This document shows, one piece after another, positions 52,801-52,968 of a DNA stretch of 52,968 nucleotides. The first letter of the stretch is position 1. Every line of letters begins with the position of its first letter. Source of the stretch: Bacteroidales bacterium (GTDB lineage: Bacteria > Bacteroidota > Bacteroidia > Bacteroidales > JAFGXI01). Under the pieces are notes generated by a model, which saw only the letters and a list, made by a program, of their open reading frames with translations, was not told the DNA's origin and did not search any database. The stretch covers positions 1 to 52,968 of the forward strand of contig JAFGXI010000021.1 of assembly GCA_016936665.1 (NCBI GenBank). Direction: 5' to 3'. The position numbers and the translations under genes are program-made.

Positions 52801-52968
52801 GAAGTATTTGGCGATAGTGGTTATTTTACAGTTCCTATGATTGTAACGTTATATGCGGGTGGATGTGCTTCTACGGATACATCTTCAGTCACCTTCTACC
52901 AAGCACCAACGCCTTATATAGGTAGAGATACTTTGGTTTGTAGCGATCAGATCTCATTTGATATTGAC
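49816..52968 (+). CDS. Large secreted surface protein, 3' end outside the window
   Basis: An ATG at 49816 begins an open frame of 1051 codons that reaches the last base without a stop, so the gene is partial. It opens with a signal peptide (MKKVTLLFVSLLLIAFANAQ). Residues about 110-250 form a Cys-rich beta domain with CDLAAPFCTDYSYDFPCG, PAWYFMEIDNPGTL and DIDFIIWGPF, a type found near the start of many Bacteroidota adhesins. Then follow repeated Ig/PKD-like modules with paired Cys and phrases such as CAAVAGPDLNACGTSITM, CCITPTAYAGEDTSLC and YVTFGQDGYAFCGHSG. It is very probably a T9SS substrate whose sorting domain lies beyond the edge. The 113-base upstream gap has only a 7-of-8 match to the -7 motif (49768-49775). 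Confidence 0.88.
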   Translation, partial: MKKVTLLFVSLLLIAFANAQNLQPLQSIGNNSESIQYGSVEYYESMRISYQTKMDWIRNNPEEDALAQQNGWYETAEANIQSMEQLKALALSSPNGIYVSPSVKNTNTQPEPGGNLCDLAAPFCTDYSYDFPCGVDAGTAQSGPDYDCLYSQPNPAWYFMEIDNPGTLIMSLTAAHDIDFIIWGPFVGEGCTFDCDETLLTGSNVVDCSYSSTNMETPEIGPNSTGGSTTALAGGIYVFLITNYSNSTQNFSLTATGGTATTNCSCMECPMEQGSLTVTAGPCEPHQNGSTYYSVYDLSGSVNMNTTIATVPDSVAFYIDGVWYSSVSAPIPNPVTFDYIDLPADGNSHTVTVYTYYLDDDGIVTSCSDETTYSAPDNCAQCAAVAGPDLNACGTSITMQGQVEPWDVNTHWTVSCPNISVATNNSPTTVVNYSGSFPGGGAVSCELIWTITNELGLTCNDTANITFKPIPTATFTLTSDVCDGETVYADYTSTSIPINNYDWTYSSATELTGTDNDHIQLVYNNAIGQNTVCLTVTSDLGCVSNQVCHNTLVKQIPTCDFTIGGPICSGAETTVIYNNDNNTAIPCGSPSIYNWNFNNQITATQGNNGQCEFTLTADNLNSNEVYYPISLQVTSNGCTSDICEDSLLVFPEGVQGCCITPTAYAGEDTSLCIFDHVLSANVAGGGNYGYWEAPGNISFFPNSDMGSETSAGNPHAHITTNTSGTYVLTWIEVSGSCRDTDYVSITFLEQPYVTFGQDGYAFCGHSGLVEANANILGTANYQWLNPYSEVTLTPINTFNPTMTLNMPYSYGNYIVQCVATVNGQCRDTAELKVSFIEPPAAIAGDYHSSCGTSDTLHAQNTFTGYWTVLSSPASGTNCSAVFTNHITGQTDIYDPSAVVSVTCNGNWVFQWHEQNGICEGTDTVTINFAPASIELNTTPEQKTCLDYSQVHVDTTGYSNDLWLWSIDPNWPYANDNLVTFDPYDAAAIVYSNFTNEVFGDSGYFTVPMIVTLYAGGCASTDTSSVTFYQAPTPYIGRDTLVCSDQISFDID

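Noticed and set aside
1..52968. CRISPR arrays, tRNA or rRNA genes, prophage, integrase or insertion sequence
   Set aside because: No spaced direct repeats of CRISPR type, no tRNA-like cloverleaf in the gaps and no transposase or integrase motifs were seen; the repeats at 12040-13696 are short and lack spacers.

Overview
The window comes from a member of the phylum Bacteroidota, probably class Bacteroidia. The DNA is AT-rich. Upstream of many genes there is a TAnnTTTG element (the Bacteroidota sigma factor -7 motif) instead of a -35/-10 pair, and Shine-Dalgarno sequences are not apparent. There are type IX secretion system (T9SS) substrates with type A and type B C-terminal domains, a PorP/SprF protein, a T9SS Plug protein (DUF5103) and a serC-serA-DUF1015 cluster. 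I see no rRNA, tRNA, CRISPR array, integrase, transposase or phage gene. No gene-free stretch exceeds 300 bases.

Layout. 1-264: intergenic DNA with a hairpin. 265-8156 (minus strand): RNase R, a polyprenyl diphosphate synthase, a nitronate monooxygenase-like flavoprotein, the T9SS Plug protein and a TPR-membrane-SpoIIE phosphatase. 8416-10747 (plus): mtaB, a small membrane protein and an inositol monophosphatase, tightly coupled. 10975-14958 (plus): serC, a four-helix-bundle (S23) gene that looks inserted, serA and DUF1015, with a family of GTTGCAGGTTTAAAGTT-like repeats in the gaps. 15202-17855 (plus): a T9SS type A surface protein split by a -1 frameshift at a T6 run. 17946-19921 (minus): siaB-like kinase, siaC-like target, folK and a TrmH-family methyltransferase. 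20037-31810 (plus): mscS, pdxA, a YdcF protein, trkH, tpiA, a TPR lipoprotein, an SLC13 permease with cysQ, and a two-component system resembling RprX/RprY. 32004-36991 (minus): a glycosyltransferase-DUF2062 fusion coupled to a three-part MMPL exporter/PlsC acyltransferase/methyltransferase. 37212-39725 (plus): a T9SS type B protein and two family 2 glycosyltransferases. 39729-45743 (minus): a 1657-residue T9SS type B protein abutting a PorP/SprF gene. 45829-48451 (minus): murB, threonine aldolase and a zinc-ribbon membrane protein. 48581-end (plus): a glycosyltransferase and the first 1051 codons of a large secreted protein cut by the window edge.

How the genes work together. Most are core metabolism: serine, vitamin B6, folate, isoprenoid tail, glycolysis, peptidoglycan, tRNA modification and sulfate assimilation. 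Over this lies a cell-surface theme: Plug, PorP/SprF and four CTD-bearing or CTD-likely proteins point to active type IX secretion. Signalling is represented by the histidine kinase/regulator pair and by a SiaB/SiaC partner-switch module with no diguanylate cyclase beside it; the SpoIIE phosphatase 10 kb away is a candidate third member.

The most interesting points are the SiaB-SiaC module without SiaD, the S23 gene bounded by 47-base direct repeats inside the serine operon, the T6 frameshift in a surface-protein gene, the orphan lipid export/modification pair, and a possible decayed ketosynthase end next to that pair. None is proven to be a new system.
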